DNA from: JBCCFW01 sp039029535
Lineage (GTDB): Bacteria > Acidobacteriota > JBCCFW01
Assembly: GCA_039029535.1 (NCBI GenBank)
Contig: JBCCFW010000009.1
Span: forward strand, 34,460 to 98,459
Reading direction: 5' to 3'
DNA: 64,000 nt
A program made the translations under genes and the position numbers. Shown one piece after another: positions 18,884-28,755 of the stretch. The notes beneath the pieces were generated by a model. The model did no database searches, was not told the origin of the DNA, and saw only the letters and a list, made by a program, of their open reading frames with translations. Position 1 is the stretch's first letter. Each line of letters begins with the position of its first letter.

Positions 18884-20056
18884 TCAGTCCGAGCCCTGTT
18901 CGGCGAGCAACCAGGTCTCCATCAAGCCCTGACCCTTGACCGAGATCGGCCCGCGGGCCTCGAGCTCGAAGCGATCGGGGAGGCAGCGTCGCGTGGCGTC
19001 GCTGAGGTGGACCCGGCCCTCGACGCCGTGGGACTCCATCCGGCTGGCGATGTTCACCGTGTCGCCCCAGAGGTCGTAGATGAACTTCCGCTTGCCGATG
19101 ACGCCGGCGGTGACCGGTCCGCTGCTGATACCGATCCGGACGCCGATGTCTCGTCCGCTGGACTCGCGCAGCGACCGCACGCAGTCGAGCATCCCCTGAC
19201 CCATGGCGGTGATCGCCTCGGCGTGGTCGTCTCGCGGCTCGGGCACGCCGGACACGACCATGTAGGCGTCGCCGATGGTCTTGATCTTCTCGAGGTCGTG
19301 GCGGCCGGCGAGCTCGTCGAAGGCCGAGAAGGCCTGGTTGAGGAGGTGGACGAGCTCCTGGGGCGTGAGGCTCCGCGCCAGGGTCGAGAAGTTGACCAGG
19401 TCGGCGAAGAGGACGCTCACGTTCTCGAACGAGTCGGCGATGACGTCCTCGCCGTCCTTGAGCCGGTCGGCGATCTGCTCCGGGAGGATGTTGAGCAGCA
19501 ACTCTTCCGAGCGGAGCTGCTCGAGCACGAGAAGCTGGGCGTACTCGCGGAGCTTGAAGGCGGCCTCATCCCGCTCCACGGAGGCCACGTAGCTCTGGGA
19601 GTGGAGCCGGACCCGGGCGGCGAGCTCGACCGGGTGGGGAGGCTTGACGAGGTAGTCGCTGGCGCCGGCCTGGAAAGCCTGGGCCTTGGTCTCCGGATCA
19701 CCGTCGTCGGAGAGAAGGATCACCGGAATGGAGGCCGTGGCCAGGTCGCCCTTGAGCTTCTCGAGGATGCCCGAGCCATCGGCCTCGCCTTGGTTCGTGT
19801 CGAGGAGAACGACCGTGGCCTTGAGGCTCTTCGCCTCCTGGACGGCCCGGTCGGGGTCGAGACAGGACTGCAGCGTGATGTCGTCCTGGTCCCCGAGCAT
19901 CGACTCCAGCTCGCGGACGCGGTCCGGCTGGTCATCGAGCAACAACGCCCGCGCTGCGGGGGTGTCGGTGACGGCTTGCGGACCGTCGGGTGAGAGCTCG
20001 TCGAGCATGCCCGGAGTGTAGTTCCCATCGGGGTCCGGGTGCTCGTGCCGATCCAC
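18884..20056 (-). CDS. Receiver-class III adenylate/guanylate cyclase
   Basis: This protein has 390 residues from the GTG at 20056; an ATG at 20008 is an alternative start. A receiver domain spans about 36-155 (LLLDDQPDRV, phospho-acceptor region VVLLDTNQGE, Lys in YLVKPPHP). A short coiled linker (LLNILPEQIADRL), common before cyclase domains, precedes the catalytic domain at about 205-390. Metal-binding Asp residues lie in VLFADLVNFS and KTIGDAYM. The WGDTVNIASRMES block holds the substrate and transition-state residues (Asn and Arg). The enzyme should form cAMP, or cGMP, from the NTP when the receiver is phosphorylated. It is convergent with the single-domain receiver gene. Confidence 0.92.
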   Translation of the reverse strand: MDRHEHPDPDGNYTPGMLDELSPDGPQAVTDTPAARALLLDDQPDRVRELESMLGDQDDITLQSCLDPDRAVQEAKSLKATVVLLDTNQGEADGSGILEKLKGDLATASIPVILLSDDGDPETKAQAFQAGASDYLVKPPHPVELAARVRLHSQSYVASVERDEAAFKLREYAQLLVLEQLRSEELLLNILPEQIADRLKDGEDVIADSFENVSVLFADLVNFSTLARSLTPQELVHLLNQAFSAFDELAGRHDLEKIKTIGDAYMVVSGVPEPRDDHAEAITAMGQGMLDCVRSLRESSGRDIGVRIGISSGPVTAGVIGKRKFIYDLWGDTVNIASRMESHGVEGRVHLSDATRRCLPDRFELEARGPISVKGQGLMETWLLAEQGSD

Positions 20057-20122
20057 CCGGCCACGGAGTGGTCAGTTCTCCTTGCGGGTGCTGGAAGCTT
20101 CCTTCACGGACGCGAGCGGAGC

Positions 20123-20887
20123 TCAGAAGGTGTAGGTCAGGCCCACGAAGCCGCTCAGCACGTCGTCGTCAGCGACGATGGGACTCTCGGTGATCTCGTC
20201 GCCAAGGAGCTTCCAGTCGAGGCCGAGCAAGAACATCCAGCCGCTCCTCCAGCGTCGATTCAGGCTGAAGCCGACGCCGAGATTCACCGTCTCCTCACCG
20301 AGGTAGGCGGGGCGTCCTGGGCGGCTCTCCGAGTCCGCGACGCCGAAGTAGTGGTCGACGAGGTCGTCGCTCCAATACTCGGCCGTGATGCTGGGTTCGA
20401 AGCTCCAGCTTCCCCGTCGGACGGGAAAGGAGATCTCGAGGTCGAGCTCCTGTCCGTCGCTCTCGTCGAGAACGTCGGTGAGCACCGTCAGGCCCACCTC
20501 GACATGGTCCCACGTTCCCGCCACGCTGAATCCGAGGTCGGCCGAGATGGACGGCTCATCCATGCCTTCGAGCGCTGAGCCGACATCCGCGTCGAATCCA
20601 TCGAAGCGTGCGGCGAGGAAGGCCGAGAGCTCGAGGTGCTCGACCGGCCGACCACGAAATCCCGTGCGCACGCCTTCGAAGAAGAAGGTCTTGTAGCGAA
20701 TGCCCAGGATGGGAATGGGGAAGACCTCGGAGTCGAGGTCCACGTAGGGCCGCGGAGAGACGATCGCACCGACGCCCAGGGACAGCTCGACGCCGTCCGG
20801 TGGCGGCTGGGCGCGCGCCCTGTCGGGGATCGCGACGAGCGTGATCGAGACCGAGACGAGGAACGAGGCCCAGCGCGTGCTGCTCAT
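20123..20887 (-). CDS. MipA/OmpV-family outer-membrane protein
   Basis: This 254-residue protein begins at the ATG at 20887, with AGGGAG 9 nt upstream. The signal peptide (MSSTRWASFLVSVSITLVAI to about ARA) is followed by alternating beta strands and a C-terminal strand ending in aromatic Phe (VGLTYTF), the barrel-assembly signal. Features of the MipA/OmpV family are the early GLGxxxxPxY-like segment (LGVGAIVSPRPYVDL) and the HYFGVADSESRPGRPAY motif late in the protein. The family is thought to form small barrels linked to the murein-synthesising complex or to solute uptake. The gene is probably monocistronic, with 113 bp to the upstream gene. Confidence 0.85.
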   Translation of the reverse strand: MSSTRWASFLVSVSITLVAIPDRARAQPPPDGVELSLGVGAIVSPRPYVDLDSEVFPIPILGIRYKTFFFEGVRTGFRGRPVEHLELSAFLAARFDGFDADVGSALEGMDEPSISADLGFSVAGTWDHVEVGLTVLTDVLDESDGQELDLEISFPVRRGSWSFEPSITAEYWSDDLVDHYFGVADSESRPGRPAYLGEETVNLGVGFSLNRRWRSGWMFLLGLDWKLLGDEITESPIVADDDVLSGFVGLTYTF

Positions 20888-21000
20888 GGTTCGTGACTCC
20901 CTGCTCACTTCTTCCAACAGTGGTCGTCGCGAGCTCATCCGTGCGGCGCAGGGTAGCGGGAGCGTACGAGCCACCGGAAGATCGTGGGTCGTGATCGCGA

Positions 21001-24000
21001 TCAACCAACGCGAAGCTCTTCACGCAACTTCGCCAGCGCCTTGCCCAGCTCCGAGTCCGGTCCCACCCCGAGCTCGACCGACACCGCTTCGGCCTCGGCC
21101 AAGGTCGCGACCGCAGCCTCGTGCTCGCCCGCTCGTTGCTGACAATGACCACGTCCGCACAGGGCGAGTCCCAGCGTGCCCCGGTCTCCCATGCGCTGGA
21201 CGAGAGCGATCGTCTCCTCGAAGCTCGTCCGCGCCTCCTCGAGTCGGCCCAGGTCCAGGTCGAGGTTGCCGAGACACCAGCGGGTCCATGCCTCGTATTG
21301 CACCTCACCGACCTCGCGGACGATGGTCAGCGCGGCTTCATAGAGCGCTCGTGCTTCCACCTTGCGGTCTTCGCGCTCGTCGACCGCTCCGAGGTTCAAG
21401 AGCATGAGCCCCTCGGTCTTGCGCTCACCCGTCTCCCGCGACAACGCCAGTCCCTGCTCCAGGCACTCCCGTGCCTGCGCGGTTCGACCAGCGATGAGGT
21501 GGAGATGGCCGACGTTGCCGAGCCACGAACCCTCGCGCATCCGGTTGCCGAGCTCGCGCACGATGGCGAGCGCCGACTCGGAGCACGTCAGCGCCTCGTC
21601 CATCCTTCCCTGAGAGCCATGGAAGACACCGAGGTTGCCGAGGACGTTGCTCTCGAGGTTGCGGTCACCGAGCTCGCGTGAGAGGGGCAGCGCTTCGTCA
21701 TAGCAGGCGCGGGCCTCATCCATCCGGCCCTGATCGTGGTGGAGGATGCCGAGACCGTTGAGGAAGTTGCCCGCGGACGCGCGATCGCCCGCCTCGCGCG
21801 CGAGGGCGATGGCCGCCTCGTAGCAGGCTCCCGTCTCCTCCACCTGACCGAGGAGCTTCGAAGCCCGTCCGAGGATGAACGACACCCGGGCACGGTCGAG
21901 AGGAGAGGGATCGGGAAGCGCCAGCACGGAGCGAGCCAGCTCGGATCCCAGGCCGAACGGGCCCCGTGCCTCGAGCACGGCCCAGGCGGCCTGGAGCGTC
22001 GGGACCGCGGTCGTTCCATCGCCCCTCGTCACGGCGCGTCGGCACGCCGACACGAGGTTGTCGAGCTCGAGCCCGAGCGCACGGCGACGCGTCACTCCTC
22101 CGTGTCGGTCGAGTGACTCCAGGGCTTCCTGCAAGCCGAGTCCCGCGAAGTGCTCGCCGTGACGGACGAACGCGGCATGCTCCGCGTCGGAACCACTGGC
22201 TCCCGCGTCGAGCGCGTCGTCCGTCCGGAGCTTCTCGGCGGCGTACTCCTGAATGCTGGCGTAGGCGCCGAAGCGAGGCTCGTCGGTTCCCTCGGGAGTC
22301 CAGGTTCGCAGCAGGCTCTTGTCGACGAGGACCTGCACGGCATCCAGCGGCCAGGGAGCGTCGGCCCAGGCACCGAGGTCGAGGACGGCCTCGGCCGCCT
22401 CCAACGTGAAGCCGGCCTCGAAGACCGAGGCCTGAGCCAGCGCCGCGCGCTCCCAGGACGTGAGGAGCTGCCACGACCAGTCGATGGCCGCGCGCATCGT
22501 CGCCTGCCGCTCACGCACGCCGGTACCGCCCGCCAGGAGTCGGAAGCGGTCCTTCATCCGTTCGACGAGCTGCGCCGGAGTGAGCACGCGGACTCTCGCG
22601 GCGGCCAGCTCGATGGCCAGCGGGAGACCGTCGACCAGCCGGACCACCTCCTCGACCTGGGCCCGGTTCTCGTCGGTCACCACGAAGGACGCCTTCTTCG
22701 CGTGGGCGCGGCTTTCAAACAGCTCGACGCCGGCGCCCTTCACGTCCAGCGGAGGCACGTCGAGGACTTCTTCTCCCGGAAGGTCGAGCAGCACGCGGCT
22801 CGTCACGATGAAGGTGGCGTCGCCGGCCTGCTCCAACCATCGCCCCAGGGTGGCCGCGGCGTGCGCGGCGACCTGCTCGAAGTTGTCGAGGATGATGAGG
22901 CAGCGACCCCGGCCCGCGATCGCGTGACCGAGCTGCTCGATCGGATCGTCTCCCTTCAGCGACACGCCGAGTGCCGTCGCCACCACTGAGGCGATGCCTT
23001 CGATGCTGCGGGCTTCGGAGAGGTCGCAGAACCGGGAGATGTTTTGGAAGCGCCGGGCATGGTGAAGCACCAGCCGGGTCTTCCCGGTGCCGCCGGGGCC
23101 CAACACGGTCAGGAGACCGGGAGTCGAGGTGCGCTCCACCAGGGCGGCAAGCTCGGTCGCCCGACCGATGAAGGTGTCGCGCTCCGGTGGAAGCTCGCTG
23201 CTCGAGGGTGTCGATGACGCCGTCGTCAACGGCGCGGCGCGGGTGAGCAGCACGCGCAGCTCGGCGCCGCTGGCAGGACGCTCCTGCCGATCCTTCGCGA
23301 GACAACGACGGAGCAGGTCGGACGCGGCGGTCGACAGCTCGTCGGGCAACGCGCTCCAGTCGGGCTCGCCGTGCAGGACCGCGCTGAGCCTCTCGCTCCA
23401 GGACGCGCCGGGGAAGGCCGACTGCCCCGTCAACATCTCGAAGAGCACGACCCCGAGGGCCCACACGTCGGTGCGGGCGTCGAGCTCTTCGCCGCGCGAC
23501 TGTTCGGGGCTCATGTAGCCCGGCGTCCCCTCCAACTTGCGCTCGCCGTCGGCGTCGTCATCTTCCTCGACGGGTCGGGCCAGGCCGAAGTCGAGCACCT
23601 TGGCGACGTCGCCATCGACGATCTGGATGTTGGGGGGCTTGAGGTCGCGATGGATGAGGCCGCGGGAGTGAGCGGCATCGAGGCCGGCGGCGACCTGGGT
23701 GGCGAAGTCGATGGCCAGCTCGACGTCGAGCGACCCACGTCGCAGCCGCGCCCAGAGACTCTCGCCGTCGAGGTATTCGAGCACGAGCACCGGCTCGCCC
23801 TCGTGCTCGACGATGTCGAAGATCCCGCCGACGTTGGGATGGCTGGCGGCCGCGAGCATCCGGGCCTCCCGCACGAAGCGCTCGAGGGCTTCCGCCGGGA
23901 GTCGGGCCGAGATGGCCTTCAGCGCGACCAGGCGGTCGAGTTGTGGGTCCCGGGCTCGGTAGACCACGCCCATGCCGCCTCGACCCAGCTCGGCCTCGAT

Positions 24001-24279
24001 GCGGTAACGCCCGATGGCCTCGGGGGTCTCGTCGGTTCTCGTCGCGCGACTGGCGGAGACGGCGACCGTGCGGCCAGGGTTGGTCGTCGTGGCGTCGTTC
24101 TGGAGGGTCGGCACCACCTGGGTCGCCGCCACCCTGGTCGGGGTGAAGCTGTCATCGTCCTCGGGCTTCGCCGGTGAGCGTCCTCCTTCGTGGAGCCGCT
24201 CGCCGGCGGCACCATCGATGGCCTCGGCCAAGCGCTCGAGTTCCCGACGACGGCGCTCTTCCCTCGAATCGTGCGACAT
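21001..24279 (-). CDS. Ser/Thr kinase-STAND ATPase-TPR regulator, paralogue 1 (intact)
   Basis: This protein has 1092 residues from the ATG at 24279 (MSHDSREERRR), the start matched in paralogue 2. The kinase domain at about 90-345 has Lys121, HRDLKPPN at 210-217 and DFG at 230-232. The STAND/NB-ARC-like ATPase follows at about 365-640: Walker A GPGGTGKT (394-401), Walker B LIILDN (461-466), the VTSR sensor and GLPLAIELAAAR. Next come the winged-helix segment (AIDWSWQLLTSWERAALAQ) and at least six TPR units to the end. This resembles AfsR/MalT-type signal ATPases joined to a kinase, so nucleotide-driven assembly coupled to Ser/Thr phosphorylation is likely. Two related genes follow within 14 kb, both damaged. 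Ligand and targets unknown. Confidence 0.9.
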   Translation of the reverse strand: MSHDSREERRRRELERLAEAIDGAAGERLHEGGRSPAKPEDDDSFTPTRVAATQVVPTLQNDATTTNPGRTVAVSASRATRTDETPEAIGRYRIEAELGRGGMGVVYRARDPQLDRLVALKAISARLPAEALERFVREARMLAAASHPNVGGIFDIVEHEGEPVLVLEYLDGESLWARLRRGSLDVELAIDFATQVAAGLDAAHSRGLIHRDLKPPNIQIVDGDVAKVLDFGLARPVEEDDDADGERKLEGTPGYMSPEQSRGEELDARTDVWALGVVLFEMLTGQSAFPGASWSERLSAVLHGEPDWSALPDELSTAASDLLRRCLAKDRQERPASGAELRVLLTRAAPLTTASSTPSSSELPPERDTFIGRATELAALVERTSTPGLLTVLGPGGTGKTRLVLHHARRFQNISRFCDLSEARSIEGIASVVATALGVSLKGDDPIEQLGHAIAGRGRCLIILDNFEQVAAHAAATLGRWLEQAGDATFIVTSRVLLDLPGEEVLDVPPLDVKGAGVELFESRAHAKKASFVVTDENRAQVEEVVRLVDGLPLAIELAAARVRVLTPAQLVERMKDRFRLLAGGTGVRERQATMRAAIDWSWQLLTSWERAALAQASVFEAGFTLEAAEAVLDLGAWADAPWPLDAVQVLVDKSLLRTWTPEGTDEPRFGAYASIQEYAAEKLRTDDALDAGASGSDAEHAAFVRHGEHFAGLGLQEALESLDRHGGVTRRRALGLELDNLVSACRRAVTRGDGTTAVPTLQAAWAVLEARGPFGLGSELARSVLALPDPSPLDRARVSFILGRASKLLGQVEETGACYEAAIALAREAGDRASAGNFLNGLGILHHDQGRMDEARACYDEALPLSRELGDRNLESNVLGNLGVFHGSQGRMDEALTCSESALAIVRELGNRMREGSWLGNVGHLHLIAGRTAQARECLEQGLALSRETGERKTEGLMLLNLGAVDEREDRKVEARALYEAALTIVREVGEVQYEAWTRWCLGNLDLDLGRLEEARTSFEETIALVQRMGDRGTLGLALCGRGHCQQRAGEHEAAVATLAEAEAVSVELGVGPDSELGKALAKLREELRVG

Positions 24280-24286
24280 TCGGAGA

Positions 24287-24302
24287 GATGGTACTCGCAT
24301 CG
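24287..24302 (-). promoter_or_regulatory. Conserved upstream motif of kinase-STAND paralogue 1
   Basis: CGATGCGAGTACCATC lies 7 bp before the ATG and is shared, with one change, with paralogue 2 (30544-30559). It contains TACCAT, a -10-like hexamer. No ribosome site follows, so a leaderless or nearly leaderless transcript is possible. Confidence 0.3.
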
Positions 24303-24658
24303 TCTGGTGCGGGGCGCAGAGGCCTGGTAGGCGGTCGCTCGCGACCGGTGGCGGCGCCCGATGACCGGCCATGAGAGCTCCCTGTCAGTGGTTCCACTCC
24401 CGTGACTCCCACCACCGCCTCGCGTGCGAGTCACGAAGTCGTGCTTCGGGTAGCGCGTCGTTTCGACTCTCTTCGAGCTGGGGCGTGAGCGACACGACAG
24501 GGCTATCCGTTCACTTGCCGGATCATTAGTCTCCCAGCGTGCGCGACTCGGACGGGACGAGCGACCACGGTCGACGTCTTCGGGCCACGGGCGTGGCTTG
24601 TCCGGCGCGACGACGCGCGTGATGGGATGTCCACCCCAAGCAGGAAGGTGCAGGAACC

Positions 24659-27049
24659 ATGTCGAAGATGTTCAGGTGTCAGCCAGTCCGTCCCCGTGCG
24701 TTGAGGGAGCGCGGCGAAACGTGGTCGCAGCTCGTGTCGCGGAGGCTCGTCCTCCCGCTCACCCTCCTCGGTCTCCTCGCGAGCGCCGTGCCGAGCCTGG
24801 CGCAGGAGAGTTGCCGGACCTGGGACTTCGAGGGACTTCTCGTCGATGAGGTGGTGGTCGAGCAACTCGACGGGGTCGCCGTCTCCGGTGGCTCGCTCGA
24901 GGTGCGGGCCTTCGATTCGGGAGCTCCGGGATGTGACGACACGGACCTCGCGACGCCGGGAGCCGGTGTCGGCAACGTGCTGGCGCAGGGGCTGGTGCTG
25001 GTCCTCCAGGAGCCCGATGGCTCCTGCACTCCCGACGATGCCGAGGACGGCGGCACGATGACCTTCGTCTTCGACGATCCCGCCGACCTCGAGTGGGTCG
25101 GCATCCTCGACGCGGAAGCGCCTGGGACCATCCGGGGCTACGACGCGGCGGACGAGCTCCTCGTCCTCGCGCCGATCGAAGCGCTGGGTGACAACAGCTG
25201 GCAGGCGGTGGGCCTCGGCGTGAGCGGCGTGACGACCCTCGAAGTCGAGCTCGGCGACAGCGGCGCCGTGACCGACTTGACCTGCGTCTCCTGCGATTGC
25301 CCGGCCGGTCCCGAAGGTCCGGTGGGACCGGCAGGTCCGGCGGGACCGATGGGTGCGACTGGGCCGGCGGGCCCCGCGGGTCCTCAGGGTGAAGCGGGTC
25401 CGGCGGGAGCCACGGGCCCAGCGGGTGCCACGGGCCCAGCGGGTGCCACGGGCCCAGCGGGTGCCACGGGCCCAGCGGGTGCCACGGGCCCAGCGGGTGC
25501 GACGGGGCCTCAGGGTGAGCAGGGACCAGCCGGTGCGACGGGCGCCCAGGGAGAGCAAGGGCCCGCTGGTGCGCAGGGTCCTGCAGGTCCGACCGGCCCG
25601 CAGGGTGCTCAGGGCGAGCAGGGTCCGGCCGGAGCGACGGGCGCCCAGGGTGAGCAGGGTCCCGCTGGCGCGCAGGGTCCGGCCGGTCCGACCGGCCCCG
25701 CCGGTCCGACGGGCGCGCAGGGTGAGACCGGTCCGGCCGGAGCGACGGGCGCCCAGGGTGAACAGGGTCCCGCTGGTGCGCAGGGTCCTGCGGGTCCGAC
25801 CGGCCCGCAGGGTGCTCAGGGTGAGCAAGGTCCAGCGGGAGCCACGGGCCCCATGGGTCCGATGGGAGCGACGGGCGCCCAGGGAGAGACGGGACCGGCC
25901 GGCGCCACGGGTCCGACGGGTCCTGAGGGACCGGCCGGGCCGACCGGACCGGCTGGCGAGGATGGTGCGGCCACCCTGCGCGCGCTGGCGCCCGCGGGCA
26001 ACGTCACGACGACCTACGGAAGCAGCAGTACCTTCGTGCGCACCAACGTCACCATCGGCGTCGACGGACTGGGCATCTTCCCCGACCGCAACGGTGGCAA
26101 CGACCTGCGGGTGCGGCACTGCGAGAACCTCGAGTGCACCACGACGACCAGCGCGACCCTCGACAGCTCGGTCAACGTCGGGCTGCGTCTGGGGATCGGC
26201 CTGGGCAGCGACGGGCTGATCCTCATCACCTACCACGACACCGATTCCGGCGACCTGCGGGTGGCCCACTGCGACGACGTGCCTTGTAGCTCGGCGACGA
26301 TCAGCGTCGTCGACAGCACGGATGAGGTCGGTGACTTCAGCTCGGTCACCGTCGGCACCGACGGCCTCCCGATCATCAGCTACTACGACGCCACCAACCA
26401 GAACTTGAAGGTGGCGAAGTGCTCCGACCTGGCCTGCACCGCGGCGACGATCAACACCGTCGACGCCAGCGCCAACGATGCGGGTCTCTCGACGTCCATC
26501 TCGCTGGGTGCCGACGGCCTGCCGGTCATCGCCTACTTCGACCGAACGGACACCGACGTGTTGGTGGCCCACTGCGACGATGCGGCCTGCGCGAGCGCCA
26601 CGATCAACACGATCGGCAACCAGATTGCGAATGAGAGCGGTCTCGACCTCGTGATCGGCGAGGACGGCCTGCCGCTCATCGTCTACGACCGGAACTCGGG
26701 CTTCGACGTGGCGCACTGTGATGATGTCGCTTGCAGCACCTCCACGATCACCAACTACAACTTCACCAACCCGGTCCGCTACGGCGTCACGATTGGAACC
26801 GACGGGCTTCCCCTCATCGTGTCCGGAGAAGGCAGCGACAACTTGCTGCGCATCTTCCACTGTCCGGATCGTGCCTGCACCGCCGCCAGGCTCACGGCCA
26901 CCATTCCGCACTCGCTGTTCTCCCTCTCGGCGGACGTCACCATCGGGGTCGACGGGAATCCGCTGATCGTGCACCGCTTCGCCGGCGGCAGCACCCTGGT
27001 CACGCACTGCGGCAGCCCCCTCTGCGTGCCCTACTTCCGGAGACGCTGA
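24659..27049 (+). CDS. Exported collagen-like protein with C-terminal propeller-type repeats
   Basis: This protein has 796 residues. The ATG at 24659 has AGGA 6 nt upstream, and a signal sequence with a long n-region ends near PSLAQ (about residue 48). A beta domain at about 50-215 precedes a Gly-X-Y tract at about 217-437, rich in GPAGAT, GAQGEQ and GPTGPQ triplets. Such tracts form a collagen triple helix in bacterial surface fibres. The C-terminal 360 residues hold about seven repeats of roughly 48 residues with the pattern IGxDGLPxISYYD-LxVAHCxDxxC-ATI, probably a beta propeller stabilised by paired cysteines. No membrane anchor or sorting motif is visible. It is divergent from paralogue 1 of the kinase-STAND family. 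Binding partner unknown. Confidence 0.88.
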   Translation: MSKMFRCQPVRPRALRERGETWSQLVSRRLVLPLTLLGLLASAVPSLAQESCRTWDFEGLLVDEVVVEQLDGVAVSGGSLEVRAFDSGAPGCDDTDLATPGAGVGNVLAQGLVLVLQEPDGSCTPDDAEDGGTMTFVFDDPADLEWVGILDAEAPGTIRGYDAADELLVLAPIEALGDNSWQAVGLGVSGVTTLEVELGDSGAVTDLTCVSCDCPAGPEGPVGPAGPAGPMGATGPAGPAGPQGEAGPAGATGPAGATGPAGATGPAGATGPAGATGPAGATGPQGEQGPAGATGAQGEQGPAGAQGPAGPTGPQGAQGEQGPAGATGAQGEQGPAGAQGPAGPTGPAGPTGAQGETGPAGATGAQGEQGPAGAQGPAGPTGPQGAQGEQGPAGATGPMGPMGATGAQGETGPAGATGPTGPEGPAGPTGPAGEDGAATLRALAPAGNVTTTYGSSSTFVRTNVTIGVDGLGIFPDRNGGNDLRVRHCENLECTTTTSATLDSSVNVGLRLGIGLGSDGLILITYHDTDSGDLRVAHCDDVPCSSATISVVDSTDEVGDFSSVTVGTDGLPIISYYDATNQNLKVAKCSDLACTAATINTVDASANDAGLSTSISLGADGLPVIAYFDRTDTDVLVAHCDDAACASATINTIGNQIANESGLDLVIGEDGLPLIVYDRNSGFDVAHCDDVACSTSTITNYNFTNPVRYGVTIGTDGLPLIVSGEGSDNLLRIFHCPDRACTAARLTATIPHSLFSLSADVTIGVDGNPLIVHRFAGGSTLVTHCGSPLCVPYFRRR
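25403..25510 (+). repeat. 18-bp tandem repeat encoding GPAGAT
   Basis: Six consecutive 18-bp units of the type GCGGGTGCCACGGGCCCA lie in the collagen-like gene. Four are identical, the first has one change and the last is diverged. Units this similar can be gained or lost by slippage, changing fibre length in steps of six residues without breaking the frame. Confidence 0.9.
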
Positions 27050-27059
27050 GCTCGTGAGC

Positions 27060-27088
27060 GACTGGCCCGGACGAGGTCCGGGCCAGTC
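27060..27088. terminator. Bidirectional terminator hairpin
   Basis: A perfect 13-bp inverted repeat, GACTGGCCCGGAC / GTCCGGGCCAGTC, with a 3-nt loop lies between the convergent ends of the collagen-like gene (27049) and the kinase-STAND pseudogene (27110). There is no T-run. Position and stem strength support a terminator serving both strands. Confidence 0.8.
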
Positions 27089-27109
27089 GGTCGACGCTCG
27101 CCGTCTTCC

Positions 27110-28755
27110 TCAGCTCGTGGCGCCGAGCTCCTCACGCAGTGCCGCGATCGCCAGTCCGAGCTCGGAGCTCGGTCCGGCCCCGAGCTCGACGGACAGTGAT
27201 TCGGCCTCGGTCAGCATCGCGACGGCAGCAGCGGTCTCACCCAGGCGGTGCTGGGCAATGCCGCATCCGCAAAGGGCCAGGCCGACACCCGGCGGTCTCC
27301 CAGGCCCCGAGAGAGGGCGAGCGCCTCCTCGAAGCTCACTCGCGCGTCGTTCACCCGGCTCGCCTCCAGGTCGAGCTGGCCCAGGTGCCAGTGGGCCGAG
27401 GCCTCGTACTGCCGCTCTCCGACCTCGCGGACGAGAGTCAGCGCGGTCTCGTAGGTCGCCCGTGCCTCGTCCGGCCGCCCCTCGCGTTGATGGACGGCTC
27501 CGAGGTTGAGGAGCGTGAACCCCTCGAACGAGCGTTCTCCCGTCTCCCGTGCGATGGCGATCGCACCCTCGAAGCAGGCTCGTGCCTTCTCGGTCCTGCC
27601 GGCGTAGAAGTGGCGATGACCGACGTTGCCGAGCCACGAGCCCTCGCGTCGGCGGTTGCCGAGCTCACGCACGATGGCGAGCGCCTCCTCGGAGCAGGCC
27701 AGGACTTCCTCTCGTCGTCCCTGTCTCCCGTGAAAGACGCCGAGGTTGCCGACGACATGTCCCTCGAGATGACGGTCTCCCTGCTCCCGGGCGAGAGCGA
27801 GCGCCTGTTCGTAGCAGGCTCGCGATTCTTCCATTCGTCCCTGGTTCCCATGGAAGACGCCGAGGTTGCCGAGAACGTTCCCCTCGAGGGGGCGGTCTCC
27901 CAGCTCCCGGGCGAGAGTGAGTGCCTCTTCGTAGCAGGCTCGTGCCTCCTCCATCTGCCCCTGCTCGATGTGGAAGACACCGAAGCCCTTCGTGAAGCGA
28001 GCCACCGTCTGAAGGTTGCCGACCTCGCGGGCGAAGGCGACCGCGGTTTCGTAGGCGACTCTCGCTTCCGCTGCGTGACCCAGGAGTCTCGAGGCGAGCC
28101 CGACGGTGAAGTGGGCTCGCGCCCGCTCGAGGATGGGCAGCCCGGGTAGCGTCAGCACGGAGCGGGCCAGCTCCAGCCCCAGGCCGAAGGGCCCCCGCGC
28201 CTCGAGCGTCGACCATGCTGCATGGAGCACGGGGACCGCAGTCGCTCCGTCGCCCCTCGTCACCGCCCGTCGGCAGGCCGACACGAGGTTGTTCAGCTCG
28301 AGCTCCAGCGCCCGACGACGTTCTGCTCCGCCACGCCTGGAGAGTGACCTGAGTGACTCGAACTCTCCGAGACCGGCGAAGTGCTCGGCGTGACGGACGA
28401 AGGCGGCTTGCTCAGCTTCCAGACCACTGGCCCCGTCGTCGATCGCTCCCTCGGTCCGCAGCTTCTCGGCCGCGTGCTCCTGGATGCTGACGTACGCGCC
28501 GAAGCGTGGCTCCGTGCTTCCCTCGGGAAGCCAGGTCCGGAGGAGGCTCTTGTCGGCGAGGACTTGCACGGCATCCAGCGGCCAGGGGGCGTCGTCCCAG
28601 GCGTCGAGATCGAGAACGGCCTCGGCGGCCGCCAGCGTGAAGCCCCCCTCGAAGACCGAGGCCTGGGCGAGCGCCGCTCGTTCCCAGGAGCTCAAGAGAT
28701 CCCACGACCATGGCCGCACGCAAGGTGGCCTGACGCTCGTGCACGCCGGTCCCAC
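27110..28755 (-). pseudogene. Kinase-STAND-TPR paralogue 2, C-terminal part (frameshifted)
   Basis: This is the second part of the broken paralogue 2. Its main open frame runs 28755-27211 and encodes the winged-helix segment (SSWERAALAQASVFEGGFTL) and the TPR array, closely matching paralogue 1. The frame is entered only because five bases (CGACT on the coding strand) are missing at about 28709 relative to paralogue 1, where AIDWSW should be encoded. A further 1-bp loss near 27285 throws the last 55 codons into another frame, whose end (ESLSVELGAGPSSELG) still matches paralogue 1 down to the stop at 27110. The otherwise well-kept codon use implies recent inactivation. A separate protein from this frame is unlikely. 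Confidence 0.75.

Noticed and set aside
25403..25510. Regular 18-bp repeats as a CRISPR array
   Set aside because: No spacers, repeats are in frame and encode GPAGAT within a collagen tract; no cas genes.
24503..27007. Minus-strand ORF of 834 codons antisense to the collagen-like gene
   Set aside because: Low-complexity Arg/Thr/Gly product produced by the Gly-X-Y repeats on the other strand.
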